Source: Aphanizomenon flos-aquae FACHB-1287
GTDB lineage: Bacteria; Cyanobacteriota; Cyanobacteriia; Cyanobacteriales; Nostocaceae
Direction: 5' to 3'
Assembly: GCF_014698755.1 (NCBI RefSeq)
Contig: NZ_JACJTO010000004.1
Location: 1-64,000, forward strand
Length of the DNA: 64,000 nucleotides
The notes below the pieces were generated by a model. That model ran no database searches, was not told the origin of the DNA, and saw nothing but the letters and a program-made list of their open reading frames with translations. A program made the position numbers and the translations under genes. Shown piece by piece: positions 17,468 to 25,890 of this stretch (position 1 is the stretch's first letter; each line of letters opens with the position of its first letter).

Positions 17468-18226
17468 ATGATCAGCAATACTACTTTTACATCTTGGATA
17501 ACTTGTCCCAAACCTAACCCTAAAGCTAAAATACGCTTATTTTGCTTTCCTTATAGTGGTGGTAGTGCGACAATTTTTCGCACTTGGGTTAATGATTTTC
17601 CCGATAGTATTGAATTATGTCCTATAGAAATTCCTGGTAGAGGTAGACAAATTAAATTATCACCATATACAAAAATTGAACCTTTAATTCAAGCAACAGC
17701 TACAAATATTATCCCTTATTTAGATAAACCTTATGCTTTTTTCGGTTATAGTATGGGAGCATTAATTAGTTTTGAGTTAACTAGACTACTGCGTTCTGAC
17801 TATAACTCTCATCCTTTACATCTTTTTATTGCTGCTTATCACGCTCCACAACTTCCTTCTGAAACTTCATTAATGTATCAATTAACAGATAATGATTTTT
17901 TAGACGAAATATATCAACTGAATGGAACTCCTAAAGTAGTGCAAGAAAATCCAGAATTAATTAAGTTTTTTTTGCCTGTAATTCGGGCTGATTTTACAGT
18001 TTTAGACACTTATGTTTATAGTCATCAATCACCTCTCAATTGTCCTATTACAGCCTTTGGTGGGTTACAAGACTCAAGAGTTAGCTATAATGCTCTTTCT
18101 GCGTGGGAAAAACAAACTACTGCCAATTTTTTATTACATAAAATAGACGGAGATCACTTTTTTATTAATACCGCTAAAAATACTTTACTTAATCTTGTGA
18201 TTCAATCTTTACAGTCTTACATTTAA
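17468..18226 (+). CDS. Type II thioesterase (alpha/beta hydrolase, GrsT/RifR-like)
   Basis: 252 residues with the type II thioesterase pattern: RLFCFPYSGGSATIFRTW, EIPGRGRQ, and the nucleophile elbow GYSMGA with Ser95. LQD is the probable acid region near 200 and DGDHFF supplies the catalytic His near 229. These enzymes remove misprimed or stalled acyl groups from carrier proteins of non-ribosomal peptide and polyketide synthases. No NRPS, PKS or carrier-protein gene is in the window, and the gene is flanked by AT-rich decaying DNA and a transposon relic. It may be an orphan left from a lost cluster or may serve a cluster elsewhere (inference). Confidence 0.9.
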   Translation: MISNTTFTSWITCPKPNPKAKIRLFCFPYSGGSATIFRTWVNDFPDSIELCPIEIPGRGRQIKLSPYTKIEPLIQATATNIIPYLDKPYAFFGYSMGALISFELTRLLRSDYNSHPLHLFIAAYHAPQLPSETSLMYQLTDNDFLDEIYQLNGTPKVVQENPELIKFFLPVIRADFTVLDTYVYSHQSPLNCPITAFGGLQDSRVSYNALSAWEKQTTANFLLHKIDGDHFFINTAKNTLLNLVIQSLQSYI

Positions 18227-18405
18227 GATGTTTTTACTAAAAAATAACCCTTATTGAGAAAAATTGACTTTTGAGAAGCTCAATTTAGAATTAAATGAGT
18301 TAACATGATAAAACCAACTTATGTAAAAAACGGTAAACGTGCTAAAAACTTCTTTACGCAACTCGTGTGGTTTTAACGGCATTCAGTCATGTACTGCTAA
18401 ATATC

Positions 18406-18434
18406 TTGACAATCTTACGCCACGATAGTATATT
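18406..18434 (+). promoter_or_regulatory. Consensus sigma-70 promoter in front of TnpB relic
   Basis: TTGACA (18406-18411) and TATATT (18429-18434) are separated by exactly 17 bp. This is the best consensus promoter visible in the window. Transcription would run into the tnpB relic and its right-end sequence, giving a short non-coding or truncated transcript. Confidence 0.6.
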
Positions 18435-18438
18435 GGAA

Positions 18439-18624
18439 GTGAAAAGGATACTAGTTTTTGAGTTTAAGGTTTATGGGAAATCAGTTCAGTTGACAGCAAT
18501 AGATGACTGGATTCTGACCGCACAATTCAATAGGTATAGCTGTTTTCCGCTATAGATGGATGTTAAAGATACAGGTAAAAACGACGATTAAAGAATCTCC
18601 GTGTTTTCAAACTGAAAGTGTCAA
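18439..18624 (+). pseudogene. Internally deleted IS200/IS605-type tnpB relic with right-end sequence
   Basis: From GTG 18439 the frame gives VKRILVFEFKVYGKSVQLTA, then IDDWILTAQFNRYSCFPL, a TAG, then MDVKDTGKNDD and a stop. This matches the N-terminus of TnpB/IS1341-type proteins, which read roughly LVFEFK..GK..Q..AIDEAIRTAQFIRNKCLR.WMD.KGTGKNDL. The rest of TnpB, including the RuvC active site, is deleted. Immediately after come AAGAATCTCCGTG and a closing GAAAGTGTCAA, resembling the structured right end of these elements. The element is dead as a protein gene. The 18227-18746 gap holds nothing else that I can name. Confidence 0.75.
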
Positions 18625-18746
18625 TAGTCCTTCCGACTCCTAATCAGTCGTAGAGGAATTTGCCAGACTAATGGAAACCAATGGATGAATGTGATATTAT
18701 AGGAAACTGCTACACAAATTTACAAACAATAAAGATCTAATTTATC

Positions 18747-19016
18747 ATGGCCCTGACGCAACAGCGCAAACAAGAAATCATTTCTGGCTACCAAGTTCAT
18801 GAAACCGACACTGGTTCGGCTGATGTTCAGGTAGCAATGTTAACTGACCGTATTAACCAACTCAGTAAACATCTACAAGCTAATAAGAAAGACCATTCCT
18901 CCCGCAGAGGATTATTGAAGATGATTGGCCAAAGAAAGCGTCTTCTAGCCTATATTCAAGCAGGTAGCCGGGAAAAATATCAAGCTTTAATTACTCGTCT
19001 CGGTATTCGCGGTTAG
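18747..19016 (+). CDS. rpsO: 30S ribosomal protein S15
   Basis: 89 residues, the usual S15 length, with [33 protein letters not shown], then [19 protein letters not shown] and a C-terminal [26 protein letters not shown]15 binds the 16S central domain early in 30S assembly. In many bacteria it represses its own mRNA; the 5' leader here is short and unstructured to the eye. The next gene starts 12 bp downstream, so rpsO and the PAM68 gene are probably co-transcribed. Confidence 0.98.
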   Translation: MALTQQRKQEIISGYQVHETDTGSADVQVAMLTDRINQLSKHLQANKKDHSSRRGLLKMIGQRKRLLAYIQAGSREKYQALITRLGIRG

Positions 19017-19028
19017 GAAATAATTTTT

Positions 19029-19499
19029 ATGGCTGCTGAAGAATCGGAACGTAGTCCCTTACCTTTTGAGCCAAACAAAAAGCGTCAAAAACCCGCTAAG
19101 GCTATAAAGCAACCCGTCCTTAAAACTCCAGAAACCGAGAACAAACCGCAACAGCAACGTCGTTATTCTAAACAAGAAATGGCGATTCCTGAAGTAGTCA
19201 GTCAGCGTATGATTCGCCGAGTGGCTGCTTTTTGCGGTGTTCCCACATTTTTAGGGGTTTCTAGTTTGATAGTTAGCTATTTACTAGTTACCTTGGCTGA
19301 TATCCAACTTCCCCCTATCGCCGTTTTATTGGTTAATATGGGGTTATTTGGTTTAGGAGTAGTGGGAATTACCTATGGTGTTCTTTCCGCTTCTTGGGAC
19401 GAGGAAAGACCGGGAACTATTCTAGGTTTAGCTGAATTTAGCACTAATTGGGGAAGGATGACCGAAGTTTGGCGTGATACCCAGAAAAAGAACGTCTAA
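19029..19499 (+). CDS. PAM68 family protein (photosystem II assembly factor, DUF3464)
   Basis: 156 residues. A basic, Pro-rich N-terminal part (PFEPNKKRQKPAK ... QKR/QQRRYSKQEM) is followed by IPEVVSQRMIRRVAAFCGVP and two membrane helices (FLGVSSLIVSYLLVTLA and IAVLLVNMGLFGLGVVGITYGVLS). It ends with SASWDEERPGTILGLAEFSTNWGRM. PAM68 in plants and its cyanobacterial homologue assist insertion of chlorophyll proteins and PSII assembly at the thylakoid membrane. Linkage to rpsO is common in cyanobacteria as far as I recall. Confidence 0.93.
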   Translation: MAAEESERSPLPFEPNKKRQKPAKAIKQPVLKTPETENKPQQQRRYSKQEMAIPEVVSQRMIRRVAAFCGVPTFLGVSSLIVSYLLVTLADIQLPPIAVLLVNMGLFGLGVVGITYGVLSASWDEERPGTILGLAEFSTNWGRMTEVWRDTQKKNV

Positions 19500-19667
19500 C
19501 AACCAGTGTCCAGGTAATAACTGTAATCTGGGGTAAATTGGAAAATAAGTTTTTTCTGGTTTATACCCAATATTCAGCCAAAAATACCTGGCGCTATATC
19601 ATTCAATTGGTGTTAAATTGGTGAAAGATTTGATCATAATTTTATAATTGCCAGCAAAGGAAAAATT

Positions 19668-20240
19668 ATGCAGTCCCCTCTTTACTTTTTCACTGTTGAA
19701 GAATATTTAGAATTAGAACAAACTAGCGATATTCGTCATGAATATTTTGCCGGTGAAGTTTTTGCTATGGCTGGAGGTAGTAAAGAACACAATATAATCT
19801 CTGGAAATATTTATTCGCTTTTACGTTCTCGGTTACGGGGTAGTTCCTGTAATGTTTTTATGTCTGATATAAAAGTGAGAATAAATTTAGCTAATGACAA
19901 TAAAACTATATTTTACTATCCTGATGTAGTAGTCAGTTGCGATACTGAAGATCAAGATCGTTATTTTTTGAATTATCCTTGTTTAATTATTGAGGTGCTA
20001 TCACCAATTACAGAAACTATAGATAGACGGGAAAAACTTGTTAATTACCGAGGTTTACGAAGTTTAAAGGAATATATTTTGATTTCTCAGGATGAATTTA
20101 AGGTAGAGGTTTATCGTCAAGATGAAAAGGGAAATTGGACTATACAAACTTTGATTAATTATAATGATAAATTACATTTAGATTCCGTTGGGTTGATTCT
20201 AGAAATGACGGAAATATATGAAGATATTATTAATATTTAA
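19668..20240 (+). CDS. Uma2 family putative restriction-like endonuclease (DUF820)
   Basis: 190 residues with the Uma2/DUF820 pattern: YFFTVEEYLELEQTSDIRHEYFAGEVFAMAGGSKEHN, then FMSDIKVRI, YYPDVVVSCD, and PCLIIEVLSP followed by REKLVNYR and EYILISQD. The D of PDVVV and the E-x-L of IIEVLS correspond to the PD-(D/E)XK nuclease core. Cyanobacteria carry dozens of these genes, and their role is still unclear. It stands alone with AGGAAAAATT before the ATG. Confidence 0.92.
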   Translation: MQSPLYFFTVEEYLELEQTSDIRHEYFAGEVFAMAGGSKEHNIISGNIYSLLRSRLRGSSCNVFMSDIKVRINLANDNKTIFYYPDVVVSCDTEDQDRYFLNYPCLIIEVLSPITETIDRREKLVNYRGLRSLKEYILISQDEFKVEVYRQDEKGNWTIQTLINYNDKLHLDSVGLILEMTEIYEDIINI

Positions 20241-20254
20241 TTTTCCAATTTAGT

Positions 20255-20314
20255 TATATCAGTTCCTATGCTCTTGATAAATTGGTGTGTACTTCATTAG
20301 ACTGGGAAACCATA
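20255..20314. repeat. MITE-like dispersed repeat, family 2 copy D (shortened)
   Basis: TATCAGTTCCTATGCTCTTG is followed by GTGTGTACTTCATTAGACTG and GGAAACCATA. These are the two ends of the family 2 element with most of the middle missing. The right end runs into the family 3 repeat starting near 20311. Confidence 0.5.
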
Positions 20315-20432
20315 GAAGCTAAATCCGAACAAAAAAGCTCATAAAGCTTCCTGCCTATAAAAAATAAGCCTTATATTTGAAATTATAGCATAATATTCAA
20401 TATTCCCCCGTTTCCTCACATAACAAGTACCA
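20311..20432. repeat. Dispersed repeat family 3, copy 1 (inverted relative to copy 2)
   Basis: In reverse complement this block reads GGTACTTGTTATG, GGGGAATATTGAATATTATG, TTTCAAATATAAGGCTTATT, CTTTATGAGCTTTTTTGTTC and GGATTTAGCTTCTATG. It aligns in order with 54730-54870. No protein frame is shared, so it is an intergenic repeat of unknown nature. Confidence 0.65.
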
Positions 20433-20467
20433 AAGACCCTTCATTTTCAGTATCATGTTATAAAATA

Positions 20468-20504
20468 TCCTAGCAGACAGTCCATGGGAATGATACTGCT
20501 AGGA
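20468..20504. repeat. Hairpin resembling the rbp 3' hairpin
   Basis: TCCTAGCAG (20468-20476) pairs perfectly with CTGCTAGGA (20496-20504). It is preceded by TTATAAAATA and followed ~30 bp later by TTTAAACGGA, the same flanks as at 8625-8700 beside rbp, but no rbp gene is present here. The 20241-20746 gap otherwise holds the two repeats listed and the lysC leader. Confidence 0.55.
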
Positions 20505-20746
20505 ATAAATAATATTATTTGCCATGTTTAAACGGAATAGTATTAATTTATTTAACTAAAAATACTTTTCCGGTCTCCAAAAATAATAAACAAAAAAGGT
20601 GTATAAATTGGTTAAGATAACTGATATAAATGGTTAACCTGTGATTAAAGTCAACGTCCGTGAATACCAATAAATTTTAGAACTTCCAGGGTTCTTGATT
20701 TTGATAGCGTCTTGACTTTGGTAAATAAGCAATTAAAGAGAATTTT

Positions 20747-22546
20747 ATGGCGCTCATAGTTCAAAAATACGGTGGTACGTCTGTTGGTTCAGTTGAACGC
20801 ATTCAAGCTGTTGCTCAGAGGGTTCAAAAAACTGTAAAAGCTGGAAATTCTGTAGTAGTAGTGGTTTCCGCTATGGGTAAAACTACTGATGGATTGGTTA
20901 AATTAGCCAATGAGATCTCGAAAACTCCCAGTCGTCGAGAAATGGATATGCTACTGTCTACGGGAGAGCAAGTTACCATTGCCTTACTCAGTATGGCATT
21001 ACAGGAAATTGGACAACCAGCGATTTCCATGACTGGTGCTCAGGTAGGGATTGTTACCGAAGATGAACACAGCCGCGCTCGGATTTTACATATTGAAACC
21101 GGACGCTTAATAGAACAAATTAATGCAGGTAAAGTTGTTGTTGTTGCGGGTTTTCAAGGGATTAGCAACACAAAAAAATTAGAAATTACTACTTTAGGTC
21201 GTGGTGGTTCTGACACTTCTGCTGTCGCTTTAGCAGCAGCCATAGGCGCGGATTTTTGTGAAATTTATACAGACGTACCAGGGATTTTAACTACAGATCC
21301 CCGTCTTGTTCCTGAAGCTCAGTTATTGATAGAAATTACTAGTAATGAAATGCTAGAATTAGCTAGTTTAGGAGCAAAAGTATTACATCCTCGATCTGTG
21401 GAAATTGCCCGTAATTATGGCGTTCCCTTGGTTGTGCGTTCAAGTTGGACAGATCAACCCGGAACTTGGGTAAAAACGCCCCCAAGACCAGATCGGGAGT
21501 TGGTCAACTTAGAATTAGCTCATCCTGTAGATACTGTAGAATTTGATATTCAACAGGCAAAGGTGTCTTTATTGCGTGTTCCTGATAAACCAGGGGTAGC
21601 GGCACAGTTATTTGCGGAAATTTCTCAACAAGATATTGATGTAGACTTAATTATTCAGTCTATTAATGAAGGTAATACTAACGACATTACTTTTACAGTA
21701 AATACATCAATATTAAAACGTGCAGAAGCTGTATCATTAGCTATAGCCCCAGTATTAAGAAATCAGCCCACTTCAGATGAAGCGGAAGTGATGGTAGAAA
21801 AAAATACAGCAAAGGTTAGTATTGTGGGCGCGGGGATGATTGGTCGTCCTGGGGTAGCAGCACAGATGTTTAAAACCTTGGCTGCAGCCGGTGTAAATAT
21901 TCAAATGATCTCTACCAGTGAAATCAAGGTGAGTTGTGTTGTGGATGTGGTGGATTGCGATCGCGCTATATCCGCTCTGTGTCACACTTTTAACATCAAT
22001 TCCTCCTCTACTTCCTTAGCTTCTCCTGTCGCTAAATCCCCCGCTGTACGTGGTGTTGCTTTAGACATGAATCAAGCGAGAATTGCTATTCGTCAATTAC
22101 CAGACCGTCCCGGTATAGCTGCTAAATTGTTCGGATTTTTGGCAGAATACAATATCAGCGTGGATATGATTATTCAATCCCAACGTGGTCGGATATTAAA
22201 TGGTGTAGCACGTCGGGATATTGCTTTTACTGTTGCTAGAATGGACGCAGAAAACGCCCAATGTAAGTTACAACAAGTTGCTACGGAGTTTGATTGGGGT
22301 GAAGTTATATTAGATAGTTCGATCGCTAAAGTTAGTATCGTTGGTTCTGGGATGGTAGGACAACCGGGCATAGCCGCTAAAATGTTTACAGCCTTAGCTA
22401 AAAATCACATCAACATTCAAATGATTGCCACTTCAGAAATTAAAATTAGTTGTGTTGTAGCTATTGATGAAGGTGTGAAAGCTTTACAAGTCATTCACTC
22501 AGCTTTTGATTTAGCTGGTAGTGAAAAGTTTGTAGTCCCAGTTTAA
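20747..22546 (+). CDS. lysC: Aspartate kinase with four ACT domains
   Basis: 599 residues. The kinase domain (~1-250) has KYGGTSVGSVERI, VVVSAMGKTTD, the STGEQ motif, GRGGSDTSAVALAAA and LGAKVLHPRSVE. Two tandem pairs of ACT domains follow (~265-430 and ~440-599), with VSLLRVPDKPGVAAQLF, VSIVGAGMIGRPGVAAQMF, IAIRQLPDRPGIAAKLF and VSIVGSGMVGQPGIAAKMF. This double-pair form is usual in cyanobacteria. It catalyses the first step of the Lys/Thr/Met pathway and is normally feedback-inhibited by Lys and Thr through the ACT domains. A clear terminator follows. Confidence 0.97.
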   Translation: MALIVQKYGGTSVGSVERIQAVAQRVQKTVKAGNSVVVVVSAMGKTTDGLVKLANEISKTPSRREMDMLLSTGEQVTIALLSMALQEIGQPAISMTGAQVGIVTEDEHSRARILHIETGRLIEQINAGKVVVVAGFQGISNTKKLEITTLGRGGSDTSAVALAAAIGADFCEIYTDVPGILTTDPRLVPEAQLLIEITSNEMLELASLGAKVLHPRSVEIARNYGVPLVVRSSWTDQPGTWVKTPPRPDRELVNLELAHPVDTVEFDIQQAKVSLLRVPDKPGVAAQLFAEISQQDIDVDLIIQSINEGNTNDITFTVNTSILKRAEAVSLAIAPVLRNQPTSDEAEVMVEKNTAKVSIVGAGMIGRPGVAAQMFKTLAAAGVNIQMISTSEIKVSCVVDVVDCDRAISALCHTFNINSSSTSLASPVAKSPAVRGVALDMNQARIAIRQLPDRPGIAAKLFGFLAEYNISVDMIIQSQRGRILNGVARRDIAFTVARMDAENAQCKLQQVATEFDWGEVILDSSIAKVSIVGSGMVGQPGIAAKMFTALAKNHINIQMIATSEIKISCVVAIDEGVKALQVIHSAFDLAGSEKFVVPV

Positions 22547-22574
22547 CCAACCTGATTTTTCATGGATAATCCCA

Positions 22575-22597
22575 TAGGGTGGCCAATTTCCACCCTA
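22575..22597 (+). terminator. Hairpin downstream of lysC
   Basis: TAGGGTGG (22575-22582) pairs perfectly with CCACCCTA (22590-22597) around a 7-nt loop, 28 bp after the lysC stop. The T-run after it is interrupted (GATTTATGTAAATTTTTG), so efficiency is uncertain. Confidence 0.65.
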
Positions 22598-22758
22598 GAT
22601 TTATGTAAATTTTTGTTACTTTTACTTTCCTCAGTCTATGTTATTTAAATACAATCTTCTGTGAGTAATTACTCTGATACCTAAAAATATGCAGATTGGA
22701 GCGAAATATCTTCAAAACTGCTTCTACTGATGGTATTTTAAATCTACCAGGAAAAACA

Positions 22759-24264
22759 ATGATTGAAATGACAGAACAGCCTCAAGAATTACAGGAACGC
22801 TTCAAAAAGTTCACGATCTTACATTCCAATGATATGCACGGTGACTTTTTGGCTGAGTCCAAAGGAGCAGAAGGTAATCTTATTGGTGGGTTAGCTCTGA
22901 TTTCTGGATATCTCAATAAAGTACGTTCTGAAGAGAAAAACACACTATTTGTGATTTCCGGCGATATGGTTCAGGGATCAATGATTGATACTGAATATAA
23001 AGGGGTTTCAACCATAGAAATCATGAACTATCTTGCCCCTAGTGTCGTCACTTTAGGAAATCATGAATTAGACTATGGATTGCCTCATTTACTTTTCCTA
23101 GAAAAGATGGCAAATTTCCCCATTGTCAATGCCAATCTTTATATCAAAAAATATAACAAACGCTTGATGAATCCTTATCTAATCCTCAATGTAGACGGAT
23201 TTGATATTATGTTCATTGGCATTGTTACCGATGAGGTACTAAAATCCTTAAAACTGGATTCTAGTATTGGTACTTTTATCAATCTAGAAGATGCTGCAGC
23301 CGAAGTTGGTAAAATTTGTAATGCTTACAAAACAGAGGATATTGACTTAACAATTCTGCTTACCCATATTGGCTTTGAAGAAGATAAAAAACTAGCAGCA
23401 ATGCTTGATCCAGTCTGGGGTGTAGATATGATCATTGGTGGACATTCTCACACTTTTTTGGAACAACCCGCTAAAGTTAATGATATTCTCATTACCCAAG
23501 CAGGTGTAGGTACAGATCAGATTGGACGTTTTGATATTGTAGTTGATGATGATACAAACAGTATTGTAGAATGGAAATGGCAACTGATTCCTGTAGATAA
23601 TAATCTCGCTGAACCAGATCCAGAACTCACCAATTTTATTAACTCCTTTAAAGAGGAGGTAGATCGAAAATATAATCGTCTAATTGGTCGTTTAAATCGT
23701 AAACTTACCCATCCTAAACGGGAACAAGAAACAGATTTAGGTAACTTAATTACCGATATTTTTGCCCAATTAGAAGCAACAATAAATGTGGTTTTAATTA
23801 GTAGTAGTTCAATCCGAGGCACAGAATTAGGTCCTTTAGTAACCCTGGGTGACTTGAAAAAAGTTTATCCCTATGATGGTCCTCTTTATAAAATTAAGGT
23901 GACAGGGGAGAAACTGCTCAAAATGTTTAATTATATTATGAGAGCAGAAAACCGAATTCCTGGTGACAGTAATTATTTTCAAGTGAATAAAGGTATTCAA
24001 GTTGTTTACCATGAAGCTGAGAAAAAGCTAGAATCATTAACAATTAATGGAGAACCTGTACAACCTGAAACTCATTATATGCTCTGTTTGCAAGAGTATC
24101 ACTACAAAAATTCATTTGCCAGCCTCAATTTAACTAAGGAAGAATTGGTGGAATTAGGTGAGCCTAAAGTGGTAACTACATCTGCCCAAAATGTGCTTGA
24201 AGAATATTTTGGTTCACATCAACTTCTTGATAGTCAAATCGAAGGAAGACTGATTATTAAATAG
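22759..24264 (+). CDS. Bifunctional metallophosphatase/5'-nucleotidase
   Basis: 501 residues from MIEMTEQPQ; ATG 22759 has AGGAAAAAC upstream, and a TTG 21 codons earlier is less likely. Metallophosphatase motifs are complete: HSNDMHGDF, SGDMVQGS, LGNHELDYG, LTHIGFEEDK and IGGHSHTF (residues ~22-235). The C-terminal 5'-nucleotidase domain has ETDLGNLITDIF, SSSIRGTELG and VYPYDGPLYKIKVTG. The family hydrolyses nucleotides or 2',3'-cyclic nucleotides. Most relatives are exported, but no signal peptide is visible here, so a cytoplasmic role is possible. It faces hisS across a shared hairpin. Confidence 0.92.
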   Translation: MIEMTEQPQELQERFKKFTILHSNDMHGDFLAESKGAEGNLIGGLALISGYLNKVRSEEKNTLFVISGDMVQGSMIDTEYKGVSTIEIMNYLAPSVVTLGNHELDYGLPHLLFLEKMANFPIVNANLYIKKYNKRLMNPYLILNVDGFDIMFIGIVTDEVLKSLKLDSSIGTFINLEDAAAEVGKICNAYKTEDIDLTILLTHIGFEEDKKLAAMLDPVWGVDMIIGGHSHTFLEQPAKVNDILITQAGVGTDQIGRFDIVVDDDTNSIVEWKWQLIPVDNNLAEPDPELTNFINSFKEEVDRKYNRLIGRLNRKLTHPKREQETDLGNLITDIFAQLEATINVVLISSSSIRGTELGPLVTLGDLKKVYPYDGPLYKIKVTGEKLLKMFNYIMRAENRIPGDSNYFQVNKGIQVVYHEAEKKLESLTINGEPVQPETHYMLCLQEYHYKNSFASLNLTKEELVELGEPKVVTTSAQNVLEEYFGSHQLLDSQIEGRLIIK

Positions 24265-24296
24265 AAATTAATCTATCTATTACAATCAGTAGTAAA

Positions 24297-24329
24297 ACTA
24301 TTGGGGCGCGGCTTTCTGCCCTCAATAGT
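24297..24329. terminator. Bidirectional hairpin between converging 5'-nucleotidase and hisS
   Basis: ACTATTGGGG at 24297-24306 pairs with CCTCAATAGT near 24320-24329, with one G-T pair. It lies 33 bp after the plus-strand stop and 27 bp before the minus-strand stop, so it can serve both genes. T-runs are weak on both sides. Confidence 0.6.
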
Positions 24330-24356
24330 ATTAAATCAGATGATTATTATATCTTT

Positions 24357-25760
24357 TCAAATTGTTTCAGGATTTAAAATCCTCCTTTTAATTTCCTCTC
24401 CCAAATCTGCCCAATTTACTTCTATTTGTTCACCACTTTGTAGATCTTTTAATGATGATTTTAGCGCTGCTGCTTCCTCCGCACCAATAATTACACAAAA
24501 CCTAATTCCTTGTTTATCTGCGGCTTGAAATTGTTTTCCTAAAGGGCGTTTTTCAAAGTTAGTCACAACATTAATTCCCCCCTGTCGTAATTGTTGTGAT
24601 ATTTGTAAATAAATAGGCATTAAATCCTCTTGGATATTCACTACTACAACTTGAGCCGGTGTGGCAGATAAAGTATTCAAAATACCCGCTTTTAACAAGC
24701 GACTAATTAAGCGAGTTAAACCGATAGAAATACCCACACCAGGCATTTTTTCACCGATAAATATTCCTACTAATTCTTCATATCTCCCCCCAGAACAAAT
24801 ACTTCCCAAAGCTTCATGACCTAATAAGGTAGTTTCATAAACTGTGCCAGTATAATAATTTAAACCACGAGCAATAGATAAATCAATACAGAAACGTTTA
24901 TCAGCAACTCCTAAATTTCTCACTCCATTAATTACAGTTTCTAATTCCGTTACTCCTAAATTAAATTGTCCTGTTTCTGGCAAATTCTCTGTTAGGTATT
25001 TGAGTTTATTTAAAACATCATCAATGCTGCCATCAATTTTTACAAAATCAATAATTTTCTCCGTTTGTTCTGAAGAAATACCTTCTTTTTCTAACTCTTG
25101 TTTAACTTTAGCTTCGCCAATTTTTTCCAAATTATCAATAATACTAATACAGGTTTTAATTTGGTTTTCAGCAATTCCTACAGACTGAAAAAAACCTGTC
25201 AGTATTTTACGGTTATTAATGCGAATAACAAAATCACCAATATTAATTTTTTCAAATATTTCGGTGATAATTGCCGGCATTTGGGCATCATAAAGTAAAC
25301 TGAGTTTACCACGGGCAACCACATCAATATCACATTGTCGAAACTGCCGAAAACGTCCATCTTTTGCCCGTTCTCCCCGGAATACCATATCCATTTGATA
25401 ACGAGCAAAAGGAAAAGTTAGTTCATTCAAATGACGCGCAATATAAGCAGCAAAAGGAACAGTTTGATCAAATTTTAAAGCTCTAGCTTCTGAACCAGTT
25501 TCTCCCGATTTATCCTTTTCTGCTTGGCGATTTGGTGGTAAAATTGGCTCAATACTATAGATAATATTATCACCTTGATTTCCTTTAGCTTGTAGAACTT
25601 CTAACCTTTCCACTGCTGGGGTTTCAATGGGTGTAAAACCATAACTTTCAAAAACTTTGCGAATAATATCTAGTAAATGTAATTCTAGACGCTTTTCACT
25701 AGGCAGAAATTCGGGAAATCCACTAGGAGTAGAAAAGTTGATTTTGTCATTTTTAGTCAT
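24357..25760 (-). CDS. hisS: Histidyl-tRNA synthetase
   Basis: 467 residues. Class II motifs are present: SGFPEFLPSEKRLELHLLDIIRKVFESYGF with the motif 1 proline segment, motif 2 FRGERAKDGRFRQFRQCDIDV, the HisRS signature ARGLNYYTGTVYE, GGRYEELVG, and motif 3 MPGVGISIGLTRLISRL. The C-terminal anticodon-binding domain begins near residue 370. A ~70-residue segment with ILPPNRQAEKDKSGETGSEA is typical of cyanobacterial HisRS. It charges tRNA-His. The start has AGAAGAAAAC upstream. It appears monocistronic. Confidence 0.97.
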   Translation of the reverse strand: MTKNDKINFSTPSGFPEFLPSEKRLELHLLDIIRKVFESYGFTPIETPAVERLEVLQAKGNQGDNIIYSIEPILPPNRQAEKDKSGETGSEARALKFDQTVPFAAYIARHLNELTFPFARYQMDMVFRGERAKDGRFRQFRQCDIDVVARGKLSLLYDAQMPAIITEIFEKINIGDFVIRINNRKILTGFFQSVGIAENQIKTCISIIDNLEKIGEAKVKQELEKEGISSEQTEKIIDFVKIDGSIDDVLNKLKYLTENLPETGQFNLGVTELETVINGVRNLGVADKRFCIDLSIARGLNYYTGTVYETTLLGHEALGSICSGGRYEELVGIFIGEKMPGVGISIGLTRLISRLLKAGILNTLSATPAQVVVVNIQEDLMPIYLQISQQLRQGGINVVTNFEKRPLGKQFQAADKQGIRFCVIIGAEEAAALKSSLKDLQSGEQIEVNWADLGEEIKRRILNPETI

Positions 25761-25890
25761 GTTTTCTTCTGCATGGGAAATTAACTACAGACTATTATCT
25801 TATCTTTTATTTAAATATTTAAAGTTTATAGGAAAAATTGTCATATTTATATCCGTATAATATTCAACAACACTAAAAATCAGAGAGTTT

